A DNA stretch of 64,000 bases from Novosphingobium sp. TH158 (lineage in GTDB: Bacteria; Pseudomonadota; Alphaproteobacteria; Sphingomonadales; Sphingomonadaceae), in assembly GCF_002855555.1 (NCBI RefSeq), contig NZ_PKRT01000001.1, positions 992,001 through 1,056,000 on the forward strand, written 5' to 3'. This document shows positions 1 through 8,310 of this stretch, in pieces. The position numbers were made by a program, and so were the translations under genes. The stretch's first letter is position 1. Each line of letters begins with the position of its first letter. A model generated the notes under the pieces. It was not told the origin of the DNA. It did no database searches and saw only the letters and a program-made list of their open reading frames with translations.

Positions 1-524
1 CCAAGCGCATCGTCTATACCCTGCTCGACATCGAAAAGCCGGTGATCTGCCGCCTCAATGGCCACGCCGTGGGCCTGGGCGCGACGCTGGCGCTGTTTGC
101 CGACGTCATCTTCGCCTCGGAAAAGGCCAAGATCGGCGATCCGCACGTCCACCTCGGCCTGGTGGCGGGTGATGGCGGCGCGGTGATCTGGGCAGCGCGG
201 ATCGGGCTTGGCCGGGCCAAGGAATACCTGCTGTCGGGCGATCTGCTCACGGCGCAGAAGGCGGCAGAGATCGGCCTGGTCAACCATTGCCTGCCGGCCG
301 AAGAGCTGGACGGTGCGGTCGATGCGTTCTGCGACAAGCTGCTTGCCGGTGCGCAATATGCCATCCGCGCCACCAAGGTGCTGACCAACATGGAACTGAA
401 GCGCGTCGCCCATTCCGTTATGGAAGCAGGCATTGCCATGGAATCGGTCAGCGTGCGCAGCGCCGATCACCTGGAAGGGGTGATGGCCCTGCGCGAAAAG
501 CGGGCTCCGAAGTTCGGGGGCTGA
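1..524 (+). CDS. Enoyl-CoA hydratase/isomerase family protein (5' truncated by window)
   Basis: The reading frame is already open at base 1 and ends with TGA at 522-524, so only the C-terminal part is present. The crotonase-fold signature is visible: the segment NGHAVGLGATLAL forms the oxyanion-hole/CoA-binding region, then 'FASEKAKIGDPHVHLGLVAGDGG' in two parts, with the G-D-G-G loop usual near the catalytic position. The C-terminal helices (KAAEIGLVNHCLP, then the trimerisation helix region) are typical. It probably hydrates or isomerises an acyl-CoA in a catabolic pathway; the substrate cannot be read. The internal GTG at 42 is not the real start. Confidence 0.9.
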   Translation, partial: KRIVYTLLDIEKPVICRLNGHAVGLGATLALFADVIFASEKAKIGDPHVHLGLVAGDGGAVIWAARIGLGRAKEYLLSGDLLTAQKAAEIGLVNHCLPAEELDGAVDAFCDKLLAGAQYAIRATKVLTNMELKRVAHSVMEAGIAMESVSVRSADHLEGVMALREKRAPKFGG

Positions 525-540
525 TCGCCCCCGCCCCTCT

Positions 541-867
541 TCAGCCTTCGACGCGTTCGCCGAATTCCTCGAAAATCACGGTGTAGGAACTGGGATTGTC
601 CGCCGCGTCGCTGGGCGTGCGGGGGCTGGCAGCGAAGGCACCCAGCGTGGCGCGCAGGTCATCGGTTTCGATATCGTAGACGGCCAGGTACTTCTTGCCG
701 AGGCCCGAGGGATCCTGCAGCGGCACGGCCATGCGATAACGCTGCGCGCCGACAACGCCCGGTGTGGCGCAGACCTCGGGCAAGTGGACGTTCTGGTACC
801 ACTCGTTGAATTCGTCTTCGCGCCCTTCGACGGGGTTGGTCAGGGCGATCATCTTGTAGCGGGGCAT
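541..867 (-). CDS. Small dimeric alpha/beta-barrel protein (DUF4286/EthD-like)
   Basis: 108 residues starting MPRYKMIALTNPVEG. I chose the ATG at 867 because GAGAGGA lies a short distance upstream; the frame is open to 924 but that longer form has no ribosome site. The pattern 'NPVEGREDEFNEWYQNVHLP' is characteristic of ferredoxin-like dimeric barrels (EthD/DUF4286), where the His after the Trp-Tyr helix lies near the pocket. Such proteins often sit beside aromatic or acyl-CoA catabolic genes, as here (crotonase genes on both sides). The exact function is unknown. Confidence 0.7.
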   Translation of the reverse strand: MPRYKMIALTNPVEGREDEFNEWYQNVHLPEVCATPGVVGAQRYRMAVPLQDPSGLGKKYLAVYDIETDDLRATLGAFAASPRTPSDAADNPSSYTVIFEEFGERVEG

Positions 868-986
868 GGTTGGTCCTCTCTCCGGGTTTGCCGGCGAGAT
901 TAACCGGCATCCCCCGATCGGCAAGGCGGCGCGGCAAGGCCCAGGCTTGTTCCCGCCGACGCGATGCTTGCTCCGGCGGTGTCCGG

Positions 987-1991
987 TCAGTCTGCGGGGA
1001 AGCCTTCAGCCTGTCCCTGCCCCGGATCGTTATCGGCATGGCCGCGAAACTCGCGCGGGTTCATGTTGAAAACCCGCTTGAACATGCGGCTGAAATGCGC
1101 CGGGCTCTTGAAGCCGACGCCATAGGCGATCTCGCTGATCGAAATGTCGCGCGGGTCGGTGGATGACAGCCACGACTTCGCCTTCTCCAGCCGCTGCTCC
1201 CACACCAGCTCGGAAAAGCTCGTGCCCTTCAACCGCAGCAGGAACGAAAGATAGCGCGGCGAAATGCCGCAACCGCGCGCCACCATCGCGGTGGAAAGCT
1301 GGGGGTCCGACAGGTGCACCTCGATAAAGCGCAGGACCTCGTCCAGCCGCCGGTCGGCGATGGTCTGGCGCGTGGCAAGCCCTTCGCTGTCCGCCTTCAC
1401 CGCATTGCCGATGATGTGCAGCGCGCAATCGACCAGCGCGCGGGCGCTTTCGGCGGCGAGATTGCCGTCATCGTCGAACACGTCGGTGAACAGGTTTTCG
1501 GCAATGGCCAGTTCCGGCCGCTCCACGTGCATGAACAGTCCGGTATCGAAGTCGCGGGCGATGTGGGCGCGCAGGATGTGCGTGGGGACGGTAACGTGCA
1601 GCGTCTCGTTGACGCCTTCCTCGTCGGTGTTGCACTCGATCAGGAAGGGCGACATCGAACGGGTGATGGCAAAATCGCCGGGATGGGCCACCTTGTTGCC
1701 GCACTGGTTGGACAGGCCCAGGCTGCCCCGCTTGACGAACCACAGCACCGAAAGATCGGTTGCGTCCTCGCGGATGTGCTGTCGGGTGCGGCGGAAATAG
1801 CTCTTCGGGCTGGAGCTAAGGCGGATGATGGAAATAGGCCCGACCGACTTGCGCTCCGCCTTGACCTCGACCGATGGGCCTTCGTCCAGCCAGTAATCGC
1901 CCAGATAGTATTCCTGCGACCGTTCGCCGCGAAACAGCTTCTGGCAATCGCTGACGTTGCGCCGGTCTATCGAAAACAGGGTTTCTGCCAC
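987..1991 (-). CDS. AraC-family transcriptional regulator
   Basis: 334 residues, GTG start at 1991 preceded by GGGAG. The N-terminal ~200 residues resemble the AraC-binding-like (AraC_binding_2) effector domain. Residues ~225-320 carry the two-helix-turn-helix AraC DNA-binding domain, with the family signature in the second HTH (SISEIAYGVGFKSPAHFSR followed by MFKR and the N-PREFR end). It lies 28 bp downstream of the long crotonase gene on the same strand, so it is probably cotranscribed with it and may control this catabolic block. The ligand is unknown. Confidence 0.9.
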   Translation of the reverse strand: MAETLFSIDRRNVSDCQKLFRGERSQEYYLGDYWLDEGPSVEVKAERKSVGPISIIRLSSSPKSYFRRTRQHIREDATDLSVLWFVKRGSLGLSNQCGNKVAHPGDFAITRSMSPFLIECNTDEEGVNETLHVTVPTHILRAHIARDFDTGLFMHVERPELAIAENLFTDVFDDDGNLAAESARALVDCALHIIGNAVKADSEGLATRQTIADRRLDEVLRFIEVHLSDPQLSTAMVARGCGISPRYLSFLLRLKGTSFSELVWEQRLEKAKSWLSSTDPRDISISEIAYGVGFKSPAHFSRMFKRVFNMNPREFRGHADNDPGQGQAEGFPAD

Positions 1992-2019
1992 GCGTCCTCT
2001 CCCAAAGGCTTGCTGCGTC

Positions 2020-3000
2020 CTAGCCCTTGCGGCCCTTCATCGAGAGGCGCCATTCGGGCGGGTAATTGAGATCGTGATTCTTCACGACCTTGCCGATGCC
2101 CTCCTGGAAGGTGGAATCCTTGCCCAGGTTCACGTCATCGCCGCCATCGTCCTTCATCAGCGGCAACATGGCTTCGAGCCAGCCGGTAAGCAGGCTGCCG
2201 AAATATTCGCCGCGATACTGCTTGTAGGCCTCGATGAAGGTCTTCTGCGCCACCACCACGTCTGTCGGCCGGGTGATCGAGCAGGCATGGGCGTATTTCG
2301 CCGTCTCTGCCTCAAGCCGGTCACGCGGAACGACCGAGTTGACGAAGCCGCCGCGCAGCATCTCGTCTGCGGTGAACGGACGCCCGGTGAACAGCATCTC
2401 GGAAAAGCGGCGCAGGCCCACCGTTTCCAGCCATTGCCACATGCGCGGGCCCCAACCGGCGTAGCGGAACGATGGATGGCCGAACAGGGCATCGTCGGCA
2501 GAAACGATCAGGTCGCAATCGGCGCACTGGTAGAAGTGCCAGCCATAGCAATAGCCCTTGGCCTCGATGATCGAGATCTTCTTGAACTCCTGCAAGGGCC
2601 GGTTGCCCGAGCGCGCCTTGGCATAATAGTCCGTCAGGCCGTGCAGGTAGCGGAACGAACCTGCCGGGGGATACTTCACTTCCGGATCGTCGATCTCAAG
2701 GTCTACCAGGAAGCCGTCGCCGGGCTGCGGATTGAGGTAAAGGTCGCCATGCTCGTCAAGGTCGCCGCCGGAACCGAAGTGATCGCCCATGCCGCGGATC
2801 ACCAGCACCTTCACGTCATCGTCGATATTGGCCTTGTGCACCAGCTCGCCAAAGCGGGCGCGCATGCCGATGGTGGCGGTGTTGTGCTTGTCTACCCGGT
2901 CCAGCGTGATCGTGGCGATCTTCGTCGCCTTGTCCTTTTCGTAGCGGACGTGCTGTTCGGCAGCGGCCTTGTGCGCGGCGATGGTCTTGAGCTCGTACAT
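2020..3000 (-). CDS. Long enoyl-CoA hydratase/isomerase family protein
   Basis: 326 residues from the ATG at 3000 (MYELKTIAAHKAAAEQ), with AGGGAG about 9 nt upstream; the frame stays open far upstream only because of GC bias. The crotonase core is visible: 'ITLDRVDKHNTATIGMR' (substrate-binding start), 'VLVIRGMGDHFGSGGDLDE' (oxyanion loop), 'IIEAKGYCYGWHF' and 'DDALFGHPSFRYAGWG'. It is longer than the usual ~260-residue hydratase because of an insert after the G-G-D-L loop and a C-terminal tail, so it may act on an unusual acyl-CoA. Likely an operon with the AraC gene downstream. Confidence 0.85.
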   Translation of the reverse strand: MYELKTIAAHKAAAEQHVRYEKDKATKIATITLDRVDKHNTATIGMRARFGELVHKANIDDDVKVLVIRGMGDHFGSGGDLDEHGDLYLNPQPGDGFLVDLEIDDPEVKYPPAGSFRYLHGLTDYYAKARSGNRPLQEFKKISIIEAKGYCYGWHFYQCADCDLIVSADDALFGHPSFRYAGWGPRMWQWLETVGLRRFSEMLFTGRPFTADEMLRGGFVNSVVPRDRLEAETAKYAHACSITRPTDVVVAQKTFIEAYKQYRGEYFGSLLTGWLEAMLPLMKDDGGDDVNLGKDSTFQEGIGKVVKNHDLNYPPEWRLSMKGRKG

Positions 3001-3157
3001 CTGCGGCAGGCTCCCTCTCTCTGACGCGAAGGTGTGCCACAGCGGCGGGTCGATCCACCTGCAATGCGCGCAAGCTGGTCGATAGCAGGCGCGATAGTGG
3101 TTGGAATCGGTCCGCAACCTGATAGCCTGCCCGCTTCGGGAGATAGGCCCCGCAACC

Positions 3158-4207
3158 ATGGCAAGCGAACCCTTCTTCAGCCTTGACGGACCGCTCGACG
3201 TGTCCCCCGCCAGCGGCCAGGTGCGCGCGGCGAACTTCGCCGGCTTCGCGCAGCTTGCGCGCACCATGGGCCGCGATGCGCGCGGGATCGTGGAGCGGCA
3301 CGGGATGGAGGCGCGCGTGCTTTCCGATCCGGAAAGCCACATCGCAGCCCAGCAGCTGGCCGACGTGTTCGAATATTGCAGCGCCGCCTTCGACGACAGC
3401 CTGTTCGGCCTGCACTTTGCGCAGAACCAGGATCCGGACGTCTTCGGCTGCATCACCGCCCTTGCCCGCGCCGCGCCCGACGTTCGCACCGCGCTGGGCG
3501 CATTTGTCGAGTACATGCCGGTGGTCCATTCGCCCGACAGCGAGGTGCTGCTGATCGAAGGGGCGGAAACCGCGGAGTTCTGCTGGCAGGTCAACACCGA
3601 TCTCGGCGTCAATGACCAGGCGCATTACCAGGCGGCGATGCTCAACGTGAAGCTGCTGCAAATGCTGGGCGGGCCGCAGTTCCGCCCGACATGGATCAGC
3701 CTTTCGGCAGAGCCGCGCGCCGCCGACATTCCCGAGATGGAGCGCCTGCTGGGCTGCCGCGTCCACCCGCGCAGTCGCCGCAATTCGGTGGCCTTCCCGA
3801 TCCATACGCTCGACCAGCCCGTGCCCACCGCGAACCGCCTGCTATATCGCCTGCTCGGCGGATACCTTGAGCGGGTGCGCGATACGCAGAAGGTGGGTCT
3901 GGCGGAAAAGGCCGCAAGCTACATTCGCGGAGCCCTGCCGATGGGCAATTGCTCGATCGAGCGCTGCGCCGCCAAGCTGGGCCTTTCGGTGCGGACCCTG
4001 CAAGGCAGGCTGGCCGAACAGGGCCTGCGGTTCTCCGAAATGGTCGAGCACCAGCGTGAGGCCATGGCGCGCGACCTGCTGAAGGCCAGCAACCTTTCGC
4101 TCGACGAAATCGCCGAGCGGCTCGGCTATGGCGAACAGACCAGCTTCGGCCGGGCTTTCAAGCGGTGGACCGGGATGACGCCGCAGGCCTTCAGGCAGGC
4201 CGCCTAG
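3158..4207 (+). CDS. AraC-family transcriptional regulator (OruR/ArgR-like)
   Basis: 349 residues. I chose the ATG at 3158 (MASEPFFSLDGPLDV), with GGGAGAT upstream; an in-frame TTG at 3101 looks too far upstream. The N-terminal ~200 residues match the 'arabinose-binding domain' type found in OruR/ArgR-like regulators, and the last ~85 residues contain the AraC HTH pair ending 'SLDEIAERLGYGEQTSFGRA' then FKRWTGMTPQAFR. It is transcribed divergently from the crotonase operon across 157 bp, the usual geometry for a local regulator. Its stop overlaps the convergent MDR gene by 4 bp. Confidence 0.88.
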   Translation: MASEPFFSLDGPLDVSPASGQVRAANFAGFAQLARTMGRDARGIVERHGMEARVLSDPESHIAAQQLADVFEYCSAAFDDSLFGLHFAQNQDPDVFGCITALARAAPDVRTALGAFVEYMPVVHSPDSEVLLIEGAETAEFCWQVNTDLGVNDQAHYQAAMLNVKLLQMLGGPQFRPTWISLSAEPRAADIPEMERLLGCRVHPRSRRNSVAFPIHTLDQPVPTANRLLYRLLGGYLERVRDTQKVGLAEKAASYIRGALPMGNCSIERCAAKLGLSVRTLQGRLAEQGLRFSEMVEHQREAMARDLLKASNLSLDEIAERLGYGEQTSFGRAFKRWTGMTPQAFRQAA

Positions 4208-5181
4208 GCCATTTCCAGCACGACGCGCCCTGCTGCCTTGCCCGAAAAGGCCAGTTCCATCGCCGCGACATAGTCCTCCAGCGGGAAGCGCGCGGCAATG
4301 GCGGGGTGGAAGTGCCCCTCGCCTGCCAGTTCCATCACCTTCACCCGGTTGGCGGCAGCCTCTTCAGGCCGCGCCAGCGCATGGCCGCGCATTTGCACGC
4401 CGACCAGGCTGGCGCATTTGAGCAGCGGCAGGTTCGTCTTCAGCGCCGTGAGGCCACCCGTGAAGCCAATAACCAGGTGCCGCCCACCATAGCCGAGGGT
4501 GCGGAAGGCAAGATCGGTCGCATCGCCGCCAACGGGGTCGAAAACGATGTCGATGTCCTTGCCGCCATTGGCCGCCTTTACCTGTTCGCGCCAATCCTCG
4601 GCACCGGTCTGCACCACGGCGTCCGCGCCGCCCGCCCGCGCGGCCGCCTGCTTTTCCGGGCTGGATGCAGAGGCGATGACGTGCAGGCCAAGGTACTTGC
4701 CCACTTCCACGGCGGCAAAGCCGGTTCCCCCGGCAGCGCCGAGCACCAGCAGGCTCTCCCCCGGCCTGGCCGCCGCCCGGTCAACCAGCGCGTGCCACGC
4801 GGTCTGGTAATTCACCGGGAACACGGCTGCTTCGGCAAAATCCATGCCTTCGGGCACCTTGCTGACATTGGCGGCATTGAACAGGCCAGCCTCTGCAAAA
4901 GTGTTGCCAAGGCTCGATCCGAAGACCCGGTCACCAACGGCCAGGGCGCTGACGCCCGCTCCCACCGCCTCCACCACGCCTGCGTATTCGCTGCCGGGAA
5001 CGTAGGGCAGCGGCGGCTTGAACTGGTATTCCCCGCGCGCGGTCAGCACGTCGACAAACGAGACCCCCGCCGCCTTGATTGCCACCCGCACCTGTCCTTC
5101 GCCCGGCGCGCCGGGATCGTGTTCGGCAAGGCGATAGCTTTCGGGCGGCCCGAACTGGTCGGCGGTGACCGCGCGGGGCAT
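4204..5181 (-). CDS. Zinc-independent MDR oxidoreductase (quinone oxidoreductase-like)
   Basis: 325 residues. The N-terminal GroES-like domain (EGQVRVAIKAAGVSFVDVL; PYVPGSEYAGVVEAVG) is followed by a Rossmann domain with 'LVLGAAGGTGFAAVEVGKYL' (NADPH-binding AxxGxxG). The zinc-ligand cysteines of alcohol dehydrogenases are missing, which points to the quinone oxidoreductase/enoyl reductase branch. It is the last gene of a five-gene minus-strand operon; its ATG at 5181 overlaps the SDR stop (TGATG). It probably reduces an alpha,beta-unsaturated intermediate or a quinone using NADPH. Confidence 0.88.
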   Translation of the reverse strand: MPRAVTADQFGPPESYRLAEHDPGAPGEGQVRVAIKAAGVSFVDVLTARGEYQFKPPLPYVPGSEYAGVVEAVGAGVSALAVGDRVFGSSLGNTFAEAGLFNAANVSKVPEGMDFAEAAVFPVNYQTAWHALVDRAAARPGESLLVLGAAGGTGFAAVEVGKYLGLHVIASASSPEKQAAARAGGADAVVQTGAEDWREQVKAANGGKDIDIVFDPVGGDATDLAFRTLGYGGRHLVIGFTGGLTALKTNLPLLKCASLVGVQMRGHALARPEEAAANRVKVMELAGEGHFHPAIAARFPLEDYVAAMELAFSGKAAGRVVLEMA

Positions 5182-5924
5182 CAGTGCTGGCCCCCGTCGC
5201 AGCGGACCAGCGCCGCCGTGACATTGACCGAGGACGGGCTGGCAAGGAACAGGGCGGCCGTGATGATATCCGAAGGATCGGCCGCCACGCCGCGCGGCGT
5301 CGGGATCGGCCCCTCGCCCTTGTCGGGCCAGGCCTGGACGATATCGGTCTTGAACGCGCCGGGCGAGAGCGTGTTCACCCGAACGTGCGGGGCATATTCG
5401 TGCGCAAGGCTGACCGACATCGCGTTCAGCGCCGCCTTCGACGAGCCATAAGGCACGACCTGCGGCAGCGGCATCAGCGAACCGGAGGATGTGACGTTGA
5501 TGATGCAGCCGCCGCCAGCGTCATACATGCGCTTGCCCACCTGGGACGCCAGTCGGAACGGCCCCTTGAAGTTGAGGTTCACGACCGAATCGAACATCGC
5601 CTCGGTCACCTCGTGGCTGGGCGAGCGCGGGCTCATGCCGGCGTTATTCACAAGGATATCCACACGCCCGAAAGCGGCATAGGCTTCCTCGATCAGCCGG
5701 TCGCATTCGGGCCACTTGCCGACATGGGCCGAGATGGCGAGAGCCCTGACGCCAAGCGCGCGGCACTCTTCGGCCACGGCTTCGCAGTTTTCCAGCTTGC
5801 GGCTGGCGATGATGACATCGGCACCCCGCTCAGCGAAGGCCTTGACCATCTGGTAGCCCAGCCCGCGCGAACCGCCGGTGACGAGCGCGACCTTGCCGGT
5901 GAAATCAAATAACGGGTCCATCAT
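5181..5924 (-). CDS. SDR-family oxidoreductase
   Basis: 247 residues with all classical short-chain dehydrogenase hallmarks: TGGSRGLG cofactor motif at ~16-23, NNAG at ~91-94, the catalytic Ser in 'INVTSSGSLMPLP' and Tyr-x3-Lys in 'VPYGSSKAAL', plus 'LSPGAFKTDI' after the active site. The start overlaps the stop of the acyl-CoA dehydrogenase (ATGA; two adjacent ATGs at 5924 and 5921 are possible). It likely interconverts a hydroxy and a keto group within the same pathway as its operon partners. Confidence 0.92.
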   Translation of the reverse strand: MMDPLFDFTGKVALVTGGSRGLGYQMVKAFAERGADVIIASRKLENCEAVAEECRALGVRALAISAHVGKWPECDRLIEEAYAAFGRVDILVNNAGMSPRSPSHEVTEAMFDSVVNLNFKGPFRLASQVGKRMYDAGGGCIINVTSSGSLMPLPQVVPYGSSKAALNAMSVSLAHEYAPHVRVNTLSPGAFKTDIVQAWPDKGEGPIPTPRGVAADPSDIITAALFLASPSSVNVTAALVRCDGGQH

Positions 5925-7231
5925 TCTGCGCTTTCATAATCGGGATAACGGGCAATCGCCGCGGCTCTGCGGGTGGGGATATGTTCGGAGGGGAACAGGC
6001 CTTCAGCAGGCTTCGCCTTCTTCAGGTGCGAACGAGCGATCTGGCTGCGATGCACGTCGGTCGGGCCATCAGCAAAGGCCAGCGCCATGTGCCCGGCGTA
6101 CCAGCTGGAGAGCGGCAGTTCGAGGCTGATGCCCAGCGATCCGTGCAGCTCGAGCGCGCGGCCGACAATGTCGTGATAGACTTGCGCCATCGCCACCTTG
6201 CACATGCCGATATGATTGCGGGCCGCGCCGTGCGGCATCCGCCCGGCCTCGATCTCGTCGATGATCCACGCGGTTTTCAGCACCATCAGGCGAAACTGTT
6301 CGAGCTGGATGATCGAATCGGCGATCTTGCCCTGAACGAACTGGTGATCGCCCAGCATCCGGCCCTTGGTGCGGCGCGAGACGGCGCGTTCGAGCATCAT
6401 GTCGATCGCCCGCTGGCAAATGCCGACGGTGCGCATGGCGTGGTGGATGCGCCCGCCGCCAAGCCGCGCCTGCGCCACCTTGAAGCCCTCGCCCGGATTG
6501 CCGAGCATGTAGTCCAGCGGCACGCGGCACTGGTCGTAGCGGACATAGCAGGACTGGCCATCATCGATAGATTCGCCCGTGCCGGCGATGCCGGTATTGC
6601 GGATCACTTCGAAGCCGGGGGTCTCGGTCGGCACGATGAACATGCTCATCCGCTCGGTCAGCCTGGCTTCCGGATCGGTGACCGCGATGACAAGGCAGAA
6701 CTTGGCGTAGCGGGCGTTGGAGGAGAACCACTTCTCGCCCTCGATCACCCATTCGTCGCCATCGCGCGTCGCCTTGCAGGTGAATTCGCCCGGGTCCGCC
6801 CCGCCCTGCGGCTCGGTCATCGAGAAGCACGAGACGATCTCGCCCGCCATCAGCGGATCGAGGTACTTGCGCTTCTGCTCCTCGGTGCCGAACAGGGCGA
6901 GGATTTCGGCATTGCCGGTGTCAGGCGCAGCGGTGCCGAAGATCGTCGGGGCCCACTGCGAACGGCCAAGGATCTCGTTCATCAGCGCCAGCTTGACCTG
7001 GCCATAGCCCGGCCCGCCAAGGTTCGGCCCAAGGTGGCAGGCCCACAGGCCCTGCGCCTTGACCTGATCCTGCAACGGCTTCAGGTGCCGGCGCGAAGGC
7101 TTGTGCGTGGTGTCGTAGGTAAAGGTCGGCCCCGGCCACAGCAGGTCCATGGTCTGGCATTCGTCCTCGACGAACTTGCGCATCCAGTCGAGCTTGGCCT
7201 GGAATTCGGGTTCTACGGAAAAGTCGATCAT
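5921..7231 (-). CDS. Acyl-CoA dehydrogenase family protein
   Basis: 436 residues. Acyl-CoA dehydrogenase architecture is clear: N-terminal helical domain, the middle beta-domain with FAD/substrate signature 'SCFSMTEPQGGADPGEF' and 'WVIEGEKWFSSNARYA', then the C-terminal helical domain with 'QVYHDIVGRALELHGSLG' and 'FADGPTDVHRSQIAR'. It resembles the ACAD10/ACAD11-like subgroup. GGAGGA lies just upstream of the ATG at 7231. It overlaps the kinase-like gene by 4 bp (ATGA). In ACAD10/11 proteins a kinase-like and a dehydrogenase domain are fused; here they are adjacent genes. Confidence 0.92.
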   Translation of the reverse strand: MIDFSVEPEFQAKLDWMRKFVEDECQTMDLLWPGPTFTYDTTHKPSRRHLKPLQDQVKAQGLWACHLGPNLGGPGYGQVKLALMNEILGRSQWAPTIFGTAAPDTGNAEILALFGTEEQKRKYLDPLMAGEIVSCFSMTEPQGGADPGEFTCKATRDGDEWVIEGEKWFSSNARYAKFCLVIAVTDPEARLTERMSMFIVPTETPGFEVIRNTGIAGTGESIDDGQSCYVRYDQCRVPLDYMLGNPGEGFKVAQARLGGGRIHHAMRTVGICQRAIDMMLERAVSRRTKGRMLGDHQFVQGKIADSIIQLEQFRLMVLKTAWIIDEIEAGRMPHGAARNHIGMCKVAMAQVYHDIVGRALELHGSLGISLELPLSSWYAGHMALAFADGPTDVHRSQIARSHLKKAKPAEGLFPSEHIPTRRAAAIARYPDYESAE

Positions 7232-8307
7232 TTGATCCTCCGGATCTGGGCCGCCGTCTCACGGAAGCAGTTTTCGGAAATGCGGGCGAAAAAGCGGCCA
7301 ACGTCCTTGGGCAGGTGACCGGCCTCGGCGGCGGCGACCTTGTATTCGAGCAGGCAGCCCGACTTGAACTTGGCGAGCACCGAGATGTACTCGAAATCGC
7401 TGTAATCGCGGCCCGTGCCGGCGCAGTAATAGCGCGCAAGCTCCTGCTTGGTCGGGAACAGGTTCGGGTCCTGCAAGGCGGTGGGGAACTCCTTGCCCGG
7501 ATCGTCCTCGTCGCGCATGCCGCCGGTGAACCAGCCGATGTCGATCATCGGGTCGCCGATGGTCGAAAGCTCCCAGTCGATCATCGCGGCAAGCCTGGGC
7601 GGCGGGCCGTGGCGGAACATCATGTTGGGCGTGCCGACATCGCCGTGAATGATGCCGGTGGATTCCTTCGCCGGAACATTGGCGCGCAGCCATTCCTCGG
7701 TCTCGGCAAAGCCTTCGAAATGCCGGGCTTCATAGCCGGCATACTTCTCGGGATAGCTCTTGAGCTGGCCGACCCAGCGATCGACCTGCCGCTCGAGGAA
7801 CTTGCCCGGCTTGCCATAGTCGCCAAGGCCGATCGCCTCGTGATCGACATTGGCCAGCGCGATCAGCCCGTCGACGATGGCGAAGGGAATGCCGTAGATA
7901 TAAGGCATCCGGTCAAACGGCGGCTCGTTGTGGATCTTCTCGTTCCGCAGGTTCGGCGCCCAGCCGTTGACCTTTTCCATCACATAGAAGCGGCCGCCGA
8001 CAATGTCGGGATCATCGCAAACGCCGTAGCAGTGGGGGTGCGGCACGTCGGTCTGGTTCAGCGCGGTCAGGATGCGTGCTTCGCGCAGCACGCCCTTTTC
8101 AGAACCCGGCGGCGGCACGGCGGGCGGCCGCCGCATCACCATGTCCTGCTCGCCCCGGTTAAGCGTCAGGACCACGTTGGACGTGCCACCCGACAGGATG
8201 TTCGTCTGCAGCGGTCCCTTGCCCAGTTCGGGCACGTGGGCATCGAGCCATTCGGTCAGCGGACCGATGGGCGCAAGTTCGTCCAGGTTATGCTCGATGC
8301 CCGCCAT
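7228..8307 (-). CDS. APH-type phosphotransferase family protein (ACAD10/11 kinase-domain-like)
   Basis: 359 residues of the aminoglycoside-phosphotransferase/choline kinase fold. The catalytic loop 'GIIHGDVGTPNMMF' contains the HGDxxxxN motif, and 'MIDWELSTIGDPMIDIGWF' supplies the metal-binding Asp (DWE in place of DFG). An N-terminal nucleotide loop 'ILSGGTSNVVL' is visible. Members next to acyl-CoA dehydrogenases act on hydroxyacyl-CoAs (LvaA in levulinate catabolism; ACAD10/11), so antibiotic resistance is unlikely. GGAGG lies ~10 nt upstream of the ATG at 8307; the esterase gene ends 3 bp upstream. Confidence 0.88.
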   Translation of the reverse strand: MAGIEHNLDELAPIGPLTEWLDAHVPELGKGPLQTNILSGGTSNVVLTLNRGEQDMVMRRPPAVPPPGSEKGVLREARILTALNQTDVPHPHCYGVCDDPDIVGGRFYVMEKVNGWAPNLRNEKIHNEPPFDRMPYIYGIPFAIVDGLIALANVDHEAIGLGDYGKPGKFLERQVDRWVGQLKSYPEKYAGYEARHFEGFAETEEWLRANVPAKESTGIIHGDVGTPNMMFRHGPPPRLAAMIDWELSTIGDPMIDIGWFTGGMRDEDDPGKEFPTALQDPNLFPTKQELARYYCAGTGRDYSDFEYISVLAKFKSGCLLEYKVAAAEAGHLPKDVGRFFARISENCFRETAAQIRRIK

Positions 8308-8310
8308 GGG

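Noticed and set aside
7228..8307. Aminoglycoside-resistance gene
   Set aside because: Although the APH fold and HGD motif are present, the operon context with an acyl-CoA dehydrogenase points to hydroxyacyl-CoA metabolism.
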